The notes: generated from the sequence alone by a model not told the origin. Positions 16,873 to 27,984 are shown, counted from the stretch's first letter. The stretch is 64,000 nucleotides of DNA from Veillonella atypica KON (GCF_002959915.1 NZ_PPDE01000011.1:81001-145000); one strand, 5' to 3'. Made by a program: numbers and translations.

Positions 16873-19047
16873 TTATTTTTCAAATTCTTTTTTCAATACA
16901 TAGCCATATGCTTTTTTAGTTCCATCTGGTTGTGGTGTAATATATACGCCTTGAATTTCAGGAGCAAAACCAGGTAACTTGTTGATGCCTTCTTGCAATG
17001 CTAAGAAGTAATCACAAGCAGTCTTGGACCAACGTTCACCAGGTTGTACACACAATACTCCAGGAGGATAAGGAAGAGCGCCTTCAAGAGCAATACGGCC
17101 TTCAGCTTCATCTAATGGTACAAGTTCGCCTTTACCACGTTGGAATTCAAAGTTTGCATCTTGAGGATTCATTACATATTCTGGGAAGTAGTCATGTAAG
17201 AACAAGCGTTCTTGTAATGTACTAACTTGTCTATCTTTGTAGAAATCATGCATTTCTTGACATAATTGACGGATATGATAGCCTTTATACTTATCGATAT
17301 TAGCATAGTAAATCGATGGTAAAACATCTTGCATAGGCGCATCGGCTTCAATTAATTCTTCAAAACGAATCAATTGTGCAACCAAATCATCCATCTTAGT
17401 TTTGGATTCTGCTGGTGTCATCAAGAATAGAATTGTGTTCAAGTCACATTTTTCAGGAATGATACCATTTTCACGCAAGTAGTTTGCAAGAATATTGGCA
17501 GGAATACCGAAATCTTCGTATTCACCAGTTTCTACATTGATACCAGGTGTAATCAATTGGAATTTGCAAGGATCGATAAAGTATTGGCCTTTACCATAAC
17601 CTTTGAAGGAATGCCATTTAGCATTAGGTTCGAATGCGAAGTATTCCACATCTTGAGCCATTGCTTTTGTATCCCCATCTTCCCATTTTTTACCATGTAC
17701 AACAGGAGGTACTAATGGACGAAGGTATTTACAATGTTTCAATACAGATTTACGAGCATCAATAACTGTTTCTACACAGTCAATCCAAAGTTTTTTACCA
17801 GCTTCGCCTTCATGCATCTTAGCATTTACGTCAAGTGCTGCAAATAATGGATAGAATGGAGATGTAGACGCATGCATCATAAATGCATTGTTAAGACGTT
17901 TATGGTTTACATAACGATCTTGACCTTTAACGTGTTTATCTTTTTTGTGGATTTGAGATGTTTGAGAGAAACCAGCTTGTTGTTTATGAACAGATTGAGT
18001 TACCAATACTCCTGGGTCATTAGGGCCTAATTCTAAGAGCAATGGACTGCAGTCTTTCATCATAGGGATAAATTGTTCGTAACCAACCCATGCGGAGTCA
18101 AAGAAGATGTAATCACAAAGGTGACCGATTTTATCAACAACTTGACGCGCATTATAGATAGTACCATCGTATGTACCTAATTGGATAACTGCTAAGCGGA
18201 TAGGACGTTCTGCTTTTGCTTTTTCAGGATCTTTTTCAGCAATCAATTCACGAATGTATTTTTCGTCGAAGCAGTGTTCCAAAATACCGCCGATAGAACC
18301 AAATGGATTACGTGCAGTTTCAAGGTATACAGGAGTTGCACCAGCCATTACAAGAGCACCATGGCAAATGGATTTATGGTTGTTACGATCATATAGAATG
18401 ATATCGCCAGGTGTTAATAGAGCATTCAATACAACCTTATTAGATGAAGACGTACCATTTAATACGAAATATGTTTTATCTGCATTATATACTTGCGCCG
18501 CATGTTGTTGAGCCGCACATGCTGGACCTTCATGGATTAAAAGGTCGCCTAACGCAACGTCCGCATTACAAAGGTCAGAGCGGAATACGTTTTCACCGTA
18601 GAAGTCATAGAATGCGCGACCAGCTGGATGTTTACAATAGAATTGACCACCTTGGTGACCTGGACAGTCAAATTGAGAGTTACCTTCTTCTACATAATCA
18701 GCCAATGCTCTAAAGAATGGAGGCAACATAGATTCTTCATATTTGTCAGCAGCAGCTTCGATTTGACGTTTATATAAGTCGAAGTTTGTACTAGAACCAT
18801 CAATTACACGTTCCACTTTCCCCATGAATTGATCAATATCAACAGAATTATCAAAAACAACTAAGAATACAGGGATGCCAAAAGATTTTACAGTTTCATT
18901 ATCTAAGATAGCTGTATCACTTTCACTAATAACGATTGCTCCTATATCAGTAAAATCGGTTTGACTTAAATCTACACTTTCATGGCCGTCTAAAGGTCCA
19001 AAGTAATATTGTGCCTTATGAGAAAATGCAACCTTCATGTGTTTCAT
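16873..19047 (-). CDS. speF: Ornithine decarboxylase SpeF (fold I, inducible type)
   Basis: A 724-residue PLP-dependent decarboxylase with an N-terminal wing domain, large PLP domain and C-terminal domain. The PLP lysine is in TQSVHKQQAGFSQ. Other matches to E. coli SpeF are CPGHQGGQFYCKHPAGR, NADVALGDLLIHEGPA, FFDSAWVGYEQFIPMM and KWHSFKGYGKGQYF; E. coli SpeF is 732 residues. It makes putrescine from ornithine, consuming a proton. In Veillonella and Selenomonas, putrescine or cadaverine is covalently bound to peptidoglycan and helps anchor the outer membrane, so this may feed the envelope as well as acid tolerance (inference). Start ATG with taggaggaa. Lysine decarboxylase is an alternative but fits less well. 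Confidence 0.9.
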   Translation of the reverse strand: MKHMKVAFSHKAQYYFGPLDGHESVDLSQTDFTDIGAIVISESDTAILDNETVKSFGIPVFLVVFDNSVDIDQFMGKVERVIDGSSTNFDLYKRQIEAAADKYEESMLPPFFRALADYVEEGNSQFDCPGHQGGQFYCKHPAGRAFYDFYGENVFRSDLCNADVALGDLLIHEGPACAAQQHAAQVYNADKTYFVLNGTSSSNKVVLNALLTPGDIILYDRNNHKSICHGALVMAGATPVYLETARNPFGSIGGILEHCFDEKYIRELIAEKDPEKAKAERPIRLAVIQLGTYDGTIYNARQVVDKIGHLCDYIFFDSAWVGYEQFIPMMKDCSPLLLELGPNDPGVLVTQSVHKQQAGFSQTSQIHKKDKHVKGQDRYVNHKRLNNAFMMHASTSPFYPLFAALDVNAKMHEGEAGKKLWIDCVETVIDARKSVLKHCKYLRPLVPPVVHGKKWEDGDTKAMAQDVEYFAFEPNAKWHSFKGYGKGQYFIDPCKFQLITPGINVETGEYEDFGIPANILANYLRENGIIPEKCDLNTILFLMTPAESKTKMDDLVAQLIRFEELIEADAPMQDVLPSIYYANIDKYKGYHIRQLCQEMHDFYKDRQVSTLQERLFLHDYFPEYVMNPQDANFEFQRGKGELVPLDEAEGRIALEGALPYPPGVLCVQPGERWSKTACDYFLALQEGINKLPGFAPEIQGVYITPQPDGTKKAYGYVLKKEFEK

Positions 19048-19384
19048 AATACGTTCCTCCTAAAGTAAGAGTTGTAATTAAAATTAATGGAACTTATGTA
19101 CATAAATATAAGATGTATACCCCTTTAGTAATTGATAGCTATCTCATTTAGTTAGGTGTATTCTTTATCTTTATGTATATTCTAACATTTATACAATTTA
19201 ATTTATAGCGTTTAATAATACGAATTACACATGCACACATAGCAATTATGAGTTTTATGCAAAATGAATATTACGTTAAATTATAGAATATAGTTGTATA
19301 AACTTTTTCATATGTTGATAACCATTATTAATATGTAAGGTAATATATACCAAGCACTTCATGCATATCTACTTACTGGCACAC
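19048..19384 (-). other. Long untranslated region upstream of speF
   Basis: About 340 AT-rich bases without a convincing gene. It contains the speF ribosome site, a ten-base palindrome GATAGCTATC (near 19133-19142) and very short open frames of 10-12 codons without ribosome sites. E. coli speF is preceded by an ornithine-sensing leader peptide; no recognisable counterpart is visible here. No confident promoter is assigned. Confidence 0.5.
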
Positions 19385-19435
19385 AAAAAAGGCTGTAATA
19401 GCACACAGTTTCACCGCATTCTATTACAGCCTTTA
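19385..19435 (-). terminator. Intrinsic terminator after lysS
   Basis: Twelve-base perfect arms (19390-19401 and 19421-19432) with a long loop, then TTTTTT on the minus strand. It starts about ten bases after the lysS stop. Confidence 0.85.
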
Positions 19436-19444
19436 ATTTAAAAA

Positions 19445-20956
19445 TTATTCAGTTATTTCTTCTTGAACTTGAGATGTTTCAGGTTTCATTAATGGGAACA
19501 ACAATACATCGCGAATGGATGCAGAGTCTGTCAAGAACATAACAAGACGATCGATACCAACGCCCAAACCTGCTGTTGGTGGTAAACCGTATTCAAGAGC
19601 ATTGACGAAGTCTTCATCCATACGGTGAGCTTCATCATCACCAGCTTCACGTTCTTTCAATTGATCCAAGAAACGTTGTTTTTGGTCAATTGGGTCATTT
19701 AACTCGGAGAAGCCATTTGCCAATTCGCGGCCATAGATGAACGCTTCAAAACGTTCTGTAGCCAATGGGTTTTCACGACTTGCTTTGGCAAGTGGAGAAA
19801 TTTCTTTTGGATGACCATACACGATAGTTGGTTGAATCAAGTTTTCTTCTACATAATCTTCGAAGCAAGCATTCAAGATTTTACCAATACCATCATTATT
19901 TGTGTATTCTACATTCAAACGATCTGCAATAGCACGCGCTTCTTCTACAGTAGTTACTGCATCAAAGTCTTCGCCAGTGTATTTTTTTACACCTTCTGCC
20001 ATTGTGATGCGGTTCCAAGGTGGAGTTAAATTGATTTCAGTGCCTTGGTATGTAATTTCTTGTGTACCTAGTACTTCTTGAGCACAGTAAGATACAAGAT
20101 TTTCTGTTAAACGAATTGCATCTTCTACATCACCATATGCTTGGTAGGATTCGATGGTTGTGAATTCTGGGTTATGGCGATTATCGATACCTTCATTACG
20201 GAAACAACGATTCATTTCGAATACGCGTTCCATACCGCCAACAATTAAACGTTTTAAGTATAATTCAGGTGCAATACGCATATAGATATCAATATCAAGC
20301 GCATTGTGATGCGTAATGAATGGACGAGCAGCAGCACCACCTGGAATTGGATGCATCATAGGTGTTTCCACTTCCATGAAGCCATCGTTCATCATATATT
20401 CGCGAATCTTCGCAACGATTTTAGAACGTTTAACAAATGTATCGCGTACTTCTGGATTTACGATTAAATCTACATAACGTTGACGATAACGAAGCTCAGT
20501 ATCCTTTAAACCATGCCATTTTTCAGGTAATGGACGTAATGCTTTGGATAACAATGTCAATTTGTCGACTTTAATCGTAACTTCACCACTGTGAGTTTTA
20601 AATACATGGCCTTCAAGGCCTACAATATCGCCAATATCAAGCATTTTTACATATTTGTAATTATCTTCGCCCAATACATCTTTACGGAAATATACTTGGA
20701 TATCACCAGACAAATCGCGAATATTGGCAAATGCTGTTTTACCATGGGAACGCATCGTCATCAAACGACCTGCGATGACTACAGGTTGGTCTTCGTAGTT
20801 CAAGAAGTCATTTTTAATATCTTTTGCATGATCTTTAACAACAAACCGTTGGCCGAATGGATAAATACCATCAGCTTCGTATTCAGCCAATTTGTCGCGG
20901 CGAATTTGCATTTGATCATTTAATTCTTCTTGTAAATTTTTAATTTCTTCACTCAT
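19445..20956 (-). CDS. lysS: Lysyl-tRNA synthetase (class II)
   Basis: A 503-residue class II synthetase. An N-terminal OB-fold anticodon-binding domain (about 55-160) precedes the catalytic domain with motif 2 [23 protein letters not shown] and motif 3 [16 protein letters not shown]. It charges tRNA-Lys. It follows greA by 29 bases, as the last gene of the dusB/greA/lysS neighbourhood common in Firmicutes. Confidence 0.97.
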   Translation of the reverse strand: MSEEIKNLQEELNDQMQIRRDKLAEYEADGIYPFGQRFVVKDHAKDIKNDFLNYEDQPVVIAGRLMTMRSHGKTAFANIRDLSGDIQVYFRKDVLGEDNYKYVKMLDIGDIVGLEGHVFKTHSGEVTIKVDKLTLLSKALRPLPEKWHGLKDTELRYRQRYVDLIVNPEVRDTFVKRSKIVAKIREYMMNDGFMEVETPMMHPIPGGAAARPFITHHNALDIDIYMRIAPELYLKRLIVGGMERVFEMNRCFRNEGIDNRHNPEFTTIESYQAYGDVEDAIRLTENLVSYCAQEVLGTQEITYQGTEINLTPPWNRITMAEGVKKYTGEDFDAVTTVEEARAIADRLNVEYTNNDGIGKILNACFEDYVEENLIQPTIVYGHPKEISPLAKASRENPLATERFEAFIYGRELANGFSELNDPIDQKQRFLDQLKEREAGDDEAHRMDEDFVNALEYGLPPTAGLGVGIDRLVMFLTDSASIRDVLLFPLMKPETSQVQEEITE

Positions 20957-20985
20957 GTTATCGCCTCTTTTGTTAAAATGAAAAA

Positions 20986-21459
20986 TTATTGAATTGCTAA
21001 CACTTTGAAAGTAACAGGACCATCTGGTGTGGATACCTCTACTTCATCGCCCTTACGTTTACCCAAAATAGCTTTACCTACAGGTGATTCGTTGGAAATA
21101 CGATTGTTGAAAGGATCTGCTTCGGAAGAACCAACAATAACATATTCCAATTCATCATTGTACATTGTATCTAATACGGTAACCTTGCTACCTACGGATA
21201 CTACATCCCCCTTAATGGATTCATCAATGATTTTTGCTGTATTAATTTTATTTTCTAACTCAGAAATATAACCTTCAATGAAAGCCTGTTCATTTTTAGC
21301 ATCATCATATTCAGAGTTTTCGCTGATATCGCCGTATTCAATAGCTGTTTTAATACGTTGTGACACCTCAATACGGCGCACAGATTTATAATATGCTAAT
21401 TCATCCTCAAGTTTTTTCAAACCTTCGGCTGTAAGTAATGTTTCTTTTACGTCTGCCAT
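20986..21459 (-). CDS. greA: Transcription elongation factor GreA
   Basis: A 157-residue protein with an N-terminal coiled coil (about 8-75, containing [20 protein letters not shown], the RNA-polymerase-channel tip) and a C-terminal FKBP-like domain ([18 protein letters not shown]). It rescues backtracked RNA polymerase by stimulating transcript cleavage. Start ATG with taggagaa. Probably co-transcribed with lysS. Confidence 0.95.
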   Translation of the reverse strand: MADVKETLLTAEGLKKLEDELAYYKSVRRIEVSQRIKTAIEYGDISENSEYDDAKNEQAFIEGYISELENKINTAKIIDESIKGDVVSVGSKVTVLDTMYNDELEYVIVGSSEADPFNNRISNESPVGKAILGKRKGDEVEVSTPDGPVTFKVLAIQ

Positions 21460-21491
21460 GGATTCTCCTAATCTTTCTACATATAAATAAT

Positions 21492-21520
21492 AGAAAAAGT
21501 GTCATAGTCGATGACACCTT
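21492..21520 (-). terminator. Intrinsic terminator after dusB
   Basis: Seven-base arms GTGTCAT/ATGACAC (21499-21505 and 21511-21517) with a five-base loop and TTTTT on the minus strand, between dusB and greA. Confidence 0.75.
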
Positions 21521-21570
21521 ATCTTTCATCTTTAATTTTTAATCAATTATACTAAGAACCCCTGTATTTG

Positions 21571-22563
21571 TCAATGTGAGCCCCAGTTTTCCAATACATC
21601 TCTATAGGTTGAAAGCTCTTTTTTAAAGCTTTCAACAGTGTGAATTGTATTCACACGATTACGCCAATAAGCTGCTTCAGGCATTCCCCTCATATACCAT
21701 CCCGCATGTGTTCGGATTTCTCTTACTCCTAGAGCCGCCCCTTTATACCGACAGAGTAGTTCAAAATGTTTGAGCAACATATCTAGTCGCTCTAAATAGG
21801 TAGGTTCTGGTCTTAATTCACCTGTCGTTAAATAGTGATTAGTGCGCTCAAAAATCCATGGATTGCCTTGTGCACCACGACCAATCATAACCGCATCACA
21901 ACCTGTTTCTTGCATCATACGAAGCGCATCTTCAGGAGTCCATACATCACCATTCCCTATTACGGGGATTGATAAGGAATCTTTAACCGCTTTTATATAG
22001 GACCAATCCGCTCGCCCCATATACATCTGTTCCCGTGTGCGCCCATGAACAGCAACAGCTGCAACACCAGTACTTTCGATACGTTTGGCAAAGTCGACCA
22101 CATTGATATGATCATCATCCCAACCGATACGCATTTTTACCGTCACCGGTACATCAACAGCTTTTACTGCGGCTTCTGCTACGCGAGCCGCCAAGTCAGG
22201 TGTTTTCATCAACGCCGAACCGTCACCGCTAGAGACGACCTTTTTAACAGGACACCCCATGTTGATATCTACAATATCTGCACCAGCATCTGCTACCACC
22301 TTCGCGCCCAATGCTATTGCTTCTGGATTAGAACCAAAAATTTGCATCGATACAGGATGCTCGACCGCTTCCATACGCAATAACTCATGCGTGCGCTCAT
22401 TTTTATATTTGATCCCCATAGCACTGACCATTTCGGTACAAACCATGGAAGCACCATGTTCTTTGGCCAACAGTCGATATGCTATATCGCTAACCCCTGC
22501 CATAGGAGCTAAAATAGCCTTACCTTGGATAGGTACATTGCCAATGGTCCATGTTTCTATCAT
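21571..22563 (-). CDS. dusB: tRNA-dihydrouridine synthase DusB
   Basis: A 330-residue FMN enzyme reducing uridines in tRNA. Motifs: APMAGVSDIAYRLLAKEHGA, NMGCPVKKV with the catalytic cysteine, KMRIGWDDDHINV, HGRTREQMYMG and IGNGDVWTPEDA. The N-terminal TIM barrel is followed by a helical tRNA-binding domain (from about 245). It lies downstream of coaX and its terminator, in the order also seen near the B. subtilis lysS locus. Confidence 0.95.
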   Translation of the reverse strand: MIETWTIGNVPIQGKAILAPMAGVSDIAYRLLAKEHGASMVCTEMVSAMGIKYKNERTHELLRMEAVEHPVSMQIFGSNPEAIALGAKVVADAGADIVDINMGCPVKKVVSSGDGSALMKTPDLAARVAEAAVKAVDVPVTVKMRIGWDDDHINVVDFAKRIESTGVAAVAVHGRTREQMYMGRADWSYIKAVKDSLSIPVIGNGDVWTPEDALRMMQETGCDAVMIGRGAQGNPWIFERTNHYLTTGELRPEPTYLERLDMLLKHFELLCRYKGAALGVREIRTHAGWYMRGMPEAAYWRNRVNTIHTVESFKKELSTYRDVLENWGSH

Positions 22564-22576
22564 TATAATTCACCTA

Positions 22577-22610
22577 ATAAAACAGGTACAGCCTAAGCCG
22601 TACCTGTTGT
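22577..22610 (-). terminator. Intrinsic terminator after coaX
   Basis: Nine-base perfect arms AACAGGTAC/GTACCTGTT (22581-22589, 22600-22608), a ten-base loop, then a short T run on the minus strand. Confidence 0.75.
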
Positions 22611-22654
22611 TATACATTCATACTATAATTACAACCAACTCTATTATAGTACCA

Positions 22655-23422
22655 TTATTTATTTCGTTCGTAAATAAGACGGAGACCTTCCAATGTAAGC
22701 ATTGGCTCTACATGGTCGATACAATCGGTAGCACTGCTGATGAGCTGTGCCAAGCCACCTGTTGCCACCACAGTTACATCGCCACCCATTTCAGCTTTCA
22801 TACGTGTCACTAGGCCCTCTACCTGTCCTACATAGCCATAGAACATACCGGATTGCATAGATGATACCGTATTACGATTAATAACCTGACCTGGGTCCTT
22901 TACCTCAATACGAGGCAATTTTGCAGCGCGTTGGAACAGAGCCTCTGCTGAAATCGTTACGCCTGGCGTAATAACGCCACCAATATAATCACCATTTCCA
23001 AGGACTGCACAATAAGTGGTAGCGGTGCCAAAATCAATGATAATCAATGGCCCCTTATATACAGCATTGGCCGCTACGGCATTGACGATGCGGTCAGCAC
23101 CTACCTCACGAGGATTATCATATTTAATAGCGATACCTGTTTTTGTGCCAGGACCTACAATGATAGGATTTACATTAAAGTAACGCAAGCATACACGTTC
23201 TAATGTTGGCATCAATGGCGGTACTACAGAGGAAATAATGATAGCCTTGATATCCTTTGCGTTAACCTTGCGATCATGAAAAAACAAATTCATCATCAAC
23301 ATGCCATATTCGTCCGTGGTACGCACACGATCTGTAGAAATTCTCCAGTGTCCTACTAAATTTTTCTTATCGTAAACACCGAGAACAATATTCGTGTTTC
23401 CCACATCAATTACTAATAACAT
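22655..23422 (-). CDS. coaX: Type III pantothenate kinase
   Basis: A 255-residue ASKHA-fold kinase for the first step of coenzyme A synthesis. It has the phosphate loop [10 protein letters not shown] (residues 5-14), [26 protein letters not shown] and [23 protein letters not shown]. Start ATG with aggaggaa. It lies nine bases downstream of birA, so the two are probably co-transcribed. Confidence 0.95.
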   Translation of the reverse strand: MLLVIDVGNTNIVLGVYDKKNLVGHWRISTDRVRTTDEYGMLMMNLFFHDRKVNAKDIKAIIISSVVPPLMPTLERVCLRYFNVNPIIVGPGTKTGIAIKYDNPREVGADRIVNAVAANAVYKGPLIIIDFGTATTYCAVLGNGDYIGGVITPGVTISAEALFQRAAKLPRIEVKDPGQVINRNTVSSMQSGMFYGYVGQVEGLVTRMKAEMGGDVTVVATGGLAQLISSATDCIDHVEPMLTLEGLRLIYERNK

Positions 23423-23431
23423 GCATTCCTC

Positions 23432-24406
23432 CTATTTTCGCGGACGTATAGAAACATCGCCTGCAACAATTCGTTTAACTTCCCCATTAGTCGTTTTCAC
23501 CAATAAATTTCCATCGTCATCGATATCAGTTGCCACACCTTCATAGGTATTCCCCGGTGCTCTAACCTCAATTTCTTGATTCAAAGTAACGCTCAACTTA
23601 CGCCATTCATTTAGGGTATCCTCAAATCCACTATCTAGCACATCGTAATATTGGTGTTCTAATTCTTCTAAGATGATTTTGAAAGCTTCTGTCCGTTCAA
23701 TATCAACGCCTTCCATTAAGAGAGATGTGGCGATTTGTTTTATTTCTTCCGGTAGCTCTTCTTGTTTCGTCTTAACATTGACCCCTATGCCCATAACGAT
23801 ATAGGAAATTTCCTCCATCGATCCAGACATTTCAGTCAATATACCAACAAGCTTACGACCATTTACCAAAATATCATTCGGCCATTTAATACCTGCATCA
23901 GCAAGCCCCATTTTGTGAAATGCCTTAGTAAGCGCCACAGCAGCCATCAACGTACATTTAGGAGCCTCCGCAGGGGGGAAATCAGGTCGGAGAATAAGGC
24001 TAAACCACAAGCCTTTTCCAAAGGGAGAATACCAACCACGAGACAAGCGGCCACGACCAGCAGCCTGTTCCTCTGTAACGACTACGGTACCTTCCTCAGC
24101 GCCTTGTTGCGCCAATCTACGAGCTTCTAAATTCGTTGATTCAGTTGTATCCATATATACATATCGTTTACCAAAAATATCGGTATTCAATATTTGTTTC
24201 ATTGCTAATGGGCTTAACAAATCCGGTTCCTCCAACAAACGATAACCACGCTTTGTATAGGACTCAATTTTATAGCCCTTTTGTCTTAGTGCTTTTATAT
24301 GCTTCCAAATGGCAGTTCGTGATACATGACATGCTTCAGACATATCTTGACCTGAAACAAAGTCACCTTGATTCTGTCTTAAGAATTCTAGTACTTCATC
24401 ACGCAT
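23432..24406 (-). CDS. birA: BirA: biotin operon repressor and biotin-[acetyl-CoA-carboxylase] ligase
   Basis: I choose the ATG at 24404-24406 (after aaagggg), giving 324 residues; a longer frame adds 26 residues with no support. An N-terminal winged helix (about 1-60, CHVSRTAIWKHIKALRQKGY) is followed by the ligase core with GRGRLSRGWYSPFGKGLWFS, KWPNDILVNGRKLVGILTE, and a C-terminal SH3-like domain. It biotinylates acceptor proteins such as acyl-CoA carboxylase or decarboxylase subunits and probably represses biotin genes. The biotin-dependent methylmalonyl-CoA decarboxylase of Veillonella would be one client (established for the genus, not shown here). Confidence 0.95.
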   Translation of the reverse strand: MRDEVLEFLRQNQGDFVSGQDMSEACHVSRTAIWKHIKALRQKGYKIESYTKRGYRLLEEPDLLSPLAMKQILNTDIFGKRYVYMDTTESTNLEARRLAQQGAEEGTVVVTEEQAAGRGRLSRGWYSPFGKGLWFSLILRPDFPPAEAPKCTLMAAVALTKAFHKMGLADAGIKWPNDILVNGRKLVGILTEMSGSMEEISYIVMGIGVNVKTKQEELPEEIKQIATSLLMEGVDIERTEAFKIILEELEHQYYDVLDSGFEDTLNEWRKLSVTLNQEIEVRAPGNTYEGVATDIDDDGNLLVKTTNGEVKRIVAGDVSIRPRK

Positions 24407-24621
24407 GATAAGGCCCCTTTCTCCTGTTCGTTTACAATTCGATTGTACAAGTGGGCCCTTGAAAAAGCAAGTGTTATTTATCAATTTAATAAATAATCAT
24501 TCAAAAAAATGCAAAAAATCTAGATTTTTATACCCCATTAGGTAGACAAATAGATTAATGAATGATATTACAGGCCATTAATAGTATAATGAGTAAAGGA
24601 TGATGAAATTAAGGAGTATCA

Positions 24622-25965
24622 ATGAAACAATTTACATTAGAAGAAAAAAATGAGGTCCTAGAGACCCCCTTTATCCATATTCATCGAAAATTGGATGTAT
24701 TATTAAATATCGCTAAACTCCTAATGGAATGTGGTGCTGACACGGTACGTATGGTATCTGAGATTCAACAAGCTGCTACATTTATGGGGATTCCACACAA
24801 TTATTTAAATATCCACATTAGTTATACAACGATTATGATTAATATATTTCATGAAGAACGCTCTATAACAGTGTTTCGAAAAACGCCGATTCATATACCG
24901 AATATGGCTATGATTAATGCCGTATCAAAACTAACTTGGAGAGCTTTTGAACGCCATTATTCTTTAACTACCTATGAACGTTTAGTTGGAAAACTACAAC
25001 AAACGATTCCCGTCTATCCAGTCTGGGCAAAAGGCATTGCTTGCGCATTAGGCTCTGCTGGTTTAGCTTACTTATACAGTGCGGATATTATTGCATTAGT
25101 AGTAACATTCATCTGTTCATTATGTGGCTATTTTATGAGGGTCGTATCTCAGCGCCTTGGATTTAATGAATATTTAGGCAACGCTATCTGCGCCTTTACG
25201 GCCATGTTTATTGCCTATGGTTTCTATACCTTCATCGAGTTAGGATCACTGGTATATGTCCTCGTCTGTTGTACACTCTTCATGATTCCAGGTGTGCCAC
25301 TTATCAATTCGGTTATCGATACTATAAACAACCACATTTTATCCGGCATAACACGAGCTATTAGAACCTTACTCATCGTGGGCAGCATGACACTCGGCAT
25401 GGCGATGGCGCTTTACTTCAGTCCATTGCCGGCATTTAACTTTGTGGATATTAAGCCTCATATTTTTTCTATAGCACAGATTATTGGTTCCTTTGTTTCC
25501 GCCGCCTCATTTGCTGTACTATTTAATTCACCAGCTCGACTATTACCCTATATCGGGCTAGGCGGTGTCGTTTGCGTAGCAATTCGTAATCTAATGCTTT
25601 TAGAATATGGATTTGCCTTACCCGGTGCTACATTCATTGGTGCAGCCGTAATGAGCGTCATCTTTGTCAAACTCTCCACATGGCTACGAACATCTGGTCC
25701 GGTACTAGTCGTACCATCAGCTATCGCACTGATGCCCGGCATTTTGCTCTATCGTTTTCTATTTGATATATTACACATAAACTCACTAAACGAATCAGGT
25801 CTATTGTATATGGCACAAAACGGGACTACTGGCATTCTATCTATTGTAGGTATCGCAGTCGGTGTGGCTGTACCAAATGTACTAGCCCAACGATACCTTC
25901 AAAAACGTAAGATTCAACGCACTCAAGAATTGATGGCTACGAGACATGCCTGTGATGGACAATAA
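24622..25965 (+). CDS. ThrE-type threonine/serine exporter (both domains fused)
   Basis: A 447-residue membrane protein with about ten helices, one of three plus-strand genes here. The N-terminal cytoplasmic part has the DUF1212 pattern (LLMECGADTVRMVSEIQQAA, later FMIPGVPLINSVIDTIN). The second membrane half (from about residue 300) matches DUF3815, often encoded separately in Firmicutes (YjjP/YjjB), but fused here as in corynebacterial ThrE. It probably exports threonine and serine. Start ATG with aaggagt; a TATAAT about 35 bases upstream is a likely -10. It converges on ftsH with a shared terminator. Confidence 0.8.
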   Translation: MKQFTLEEKNEVLETPFIHIHRKLDVLLNIAKLLMECGADTVRMVSEIQQAATFMGIPHNYLNIHISYTTIMINIFHEERSITVFRKTPIHIPNMAMINAVSKLTWRAFERHYSLTTYERLVGKLQQTIPVYPVWAKGIACALGSAGLAYLYSADIIALVVTFICSLCGYFMRVVSQRLGFNEYLGNAICAFTAMFIAYGFYTFIELGSLVYVLVCCTLFMIPGVPLINSVIDTINNHILSGITRAIRTLLIVGSMTLGMAMALYFSPLPAFNFVDIKPHIFSIAQIIGSFVSAASFAVLFNSPARLLPYIGLGGVVCVAIRNLMLLEYGFALPGATFIGAAVMSVIFVKLSTWLRTSGPVLVVPSAIALMPGILLYRFLFDILHINSLNESGLLYMAQNGTTGILSIVGIAVGVAVPNVLAQRYLQKRKIQRTQELMATRHACDGQ

Positions 25966-26000
25966 AAGGATTTGTCCTAACAGAAACATTTCACATACAG

Positions 26001-26033
26001 TAAAAGGGGCTACCTAAAGGTAGCCCCTTTTAA
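26001..26033. terminator. Bidirectional terminator between thrE-like gene and ftsH
   Basis: Eleven-base perfect arms (26002-26012 and 26021-26031) with A/T runs on both sides, between two convergent stops. Confidence 0.9.
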
Positions 26034-26040
26034 TTATGTA

Positions 26041-27951
26041 TTAAGATTGTACATCAGATTCTGTAGAGCTTGTCTTAGTTTCTTCAGTAGCATTAGGCAT
26101 GGAAATCACCGCATCCATATGACTTGCTGTAGGCGCTTCTGTTTCATCAGGAGCCTTAGTAGTACCATATTTATGAAGATTTTCAACAGCCTTAGCATCA
26201 ATAGTTTCTTCTTCTAATAAAGCCTTTGCCATATTGTGTAAGAAATCCATGTTATCTGTTAAGAGTTGTTCTACATCGCGATATGCTTCATCTACAATAT
26301 GATGAATTTCAACATCGATCTTACTTGCAACTTCTTCACTATAGTTGCGTTCATGACCAATATTTTTGCCGAGGAATACTTGCTCTTGTTGTTCACCAAA
26401 TACAATTGGTCCCAACGTATCACTCATCCCCCAACGAGTAACCATAGAACGTGCCGTATTCGTTACACTTTGTAAATCGCCAGATGCGCCTGTACTGATA
26501 TCGCCAAGTACAAGAGCCTCTGCAATACGACCACCAAGTGCTACGCGTATGTCCGCCAATAGTTGTGCTTTAGTCTTATAATCATGTTCCTCTTTAGGTA
26601 ACATCATTGTATAACCACCAGCATAACCGCGTGGAATAATCGTTACTTTATGAACAGGGTTTGCATGTGGCAATAAATGAGCCACGATAGCATGGCCAGA
26701 TTCATGATAAGCGGTCAATTTGCGATCCTTTTCGCTCACAATATGACTGCGGCGTTCAGGGCCCATGCTAACCTTTTCACTGGCTTCTTCCAATTCAGCC
26801 ATGGTGATAACCTTTTTATTTAAGCGCGCAGCTAACAATGCGGCTTCGTTTAACAAATTGCTCAAATCAGCACCAGTAAAGCCAGGTGTCTTTTTAGCAA
26901 TCGTTTTTAAGTCTACATCATCTGCTAATGGTTTATTACGTGCATGAACCTTAAGGATTGCTTCACGACCATGAAGATCTGGACGTCCAACAACAACTTG
27001 TCTATCAAAGCGACCAGGACGCAATAATGCAGGGTCCAAAATATCTGGTCGGTTAGTTGCTGCAAGGGTAATGATGCCTTCATTGGCACCAAAGCCATCC
27101 ATTTCAACGAGTAATTGGTTTAGCGTTTGTTCACGTTCATCGTGACCGCCACCAAGACCAGCACCACGTTGACGACCTACCGCATCAATTTCATCGATAA
27201 AAATGATACAAGGCGCATTTTTCTTCGCTTGGCCAAATAAATCACGCACCCGAGATGCACCGACACCGACAAACATTTCTACGAAATCGGAACCGGAAAT
27301 GGTAAAGAATGGAACACCGGCTTCACCAGCTACAGCCTTTGCCAATAGGGTTTTGCCTGTACCTGGAGGTCCTGCTAACAAGACCCCTTTCGGAATGGTT
27401 GCACCAATACTTGTAAATTTACCTGGGTCCTTCAAGAATTCAACAACCTCTGTCAATTCTTGCTTTGCCTCTTCGGCACCAGCTACATCACTAAATTTAA
27501 CCTTTACATTACCATCGCCCATCATCTTAGCACGACTTTTGCCAAAGTTCATTACGCGACCGCCACCACCTTGGGTTTGTTGCATAATAAAGAAGAACAC
27601 AACCACAAGGATAATAATAGGAATCGCGGAGCCTAATAAACTAACCCACCAAGAAGGTTGTTCAGGTGGTGCAGCAGTAATTTCAACACCATTATCTGTC
27701 AACGTTTTGATCAACGTATCATCAGATGGTGCATAGGACACAAAATCTGTACCATTTTTTAGTTTTCCTTTGATTCCATGGTCATTTGTAATCGTTACAG
27801 ATTCAACCTTTTTTTGTTGTACCTGTTGAACAAAACCGGTATAACTCATTTCGGCTTTATTAGTATTCTGCCCTGCAAGGGAATCTATAACGAAAACGGC
27901 AATTGCAATGATAAGTAAGTAAAGGACGAGTTTTTTACTAAATTGACTCAA
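26041..27951 (-). CDS. ftsH: ATP-dependent zinc metalloprotease FtsH
   Basis: A 636-residue membrane AAA protease. It begins with TTG (27949-27951), seven bases after aaaggag. Two membrane helices (about 8-25 and 105-125) flank a periplasmic domain. The AAA module has [19 protein letters not shown] and the second-region-of-homology arginines. The peptidase zinc site is HESGH. The C-terminal tail is acidic. It degrades membrane and short-lived soluble proteins. It is preceded by hpt and tilS, as in B. subtilis. An inverted repeat overlaps its promoter region. Confidence 0.97.
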   Translation of the reverse strand: MSQFSKKLVLYLLIIAIAVFVIDSLAGQNTNKAEMSYTGFVQQVQQKKVESVTITNDHGIKGKLKNGTDFVSYAPSDDTLIKTLTDNGVEITAAPPEQPSWWVSLLGSAIPIIILVVVFFFIMQQTQGGGGRVMNFGKSRAKMMGDGNVKVKFSDVAGAEEAKQELTEVVEFLKDPGKFTSIGATIPKGVLLAGPPGTGKTLLAKAVAGEAGVPFFTISGSDFVEMFVGVGASRVRDLFGQAKKNAPCIIFIDEIDAVGRQRGAGLGGGHDEREQTLNQLLVEMDGFGANEGIITLAATNRPDILDPALLRPGRFDRQVVVGRPDLHGREAILKVHARNKPLADDVDLKTIAKKTPGFTGADLSNLLNEAALLAARLNKKVITMAELEEASEKVSMGPERRSHIVSEKDRKLTAYHESGHAIVAHLLPHANPVHKVTIIPRGYAGGYTMMLPKEEHDYKTKAQLLADIRVALGGRIAEALVLGDISTGASGDLQSVTNTARSMVTRWGMSDTLGPIVFGEQQEQVFLGKNIGHERNYSEEVASKIDVEIHHIVDEAYRDVEQLLTDNMDFLHNMAKALLEEETIDAKAVENLHKYGTTKAPDETEAPTASHMDAVISMPNATEETKTSSTESDVQS

Positions 27952-27984
27952 AAAATTACTCCTTTCACATGTAATGTATAACCT

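Noticed and set aside
19048..19384. SpeFL-like leader peptide before speF
   Set aside because: Only 10-12 codon frames without ribosome sites or similarity to the E. coli leader are present.
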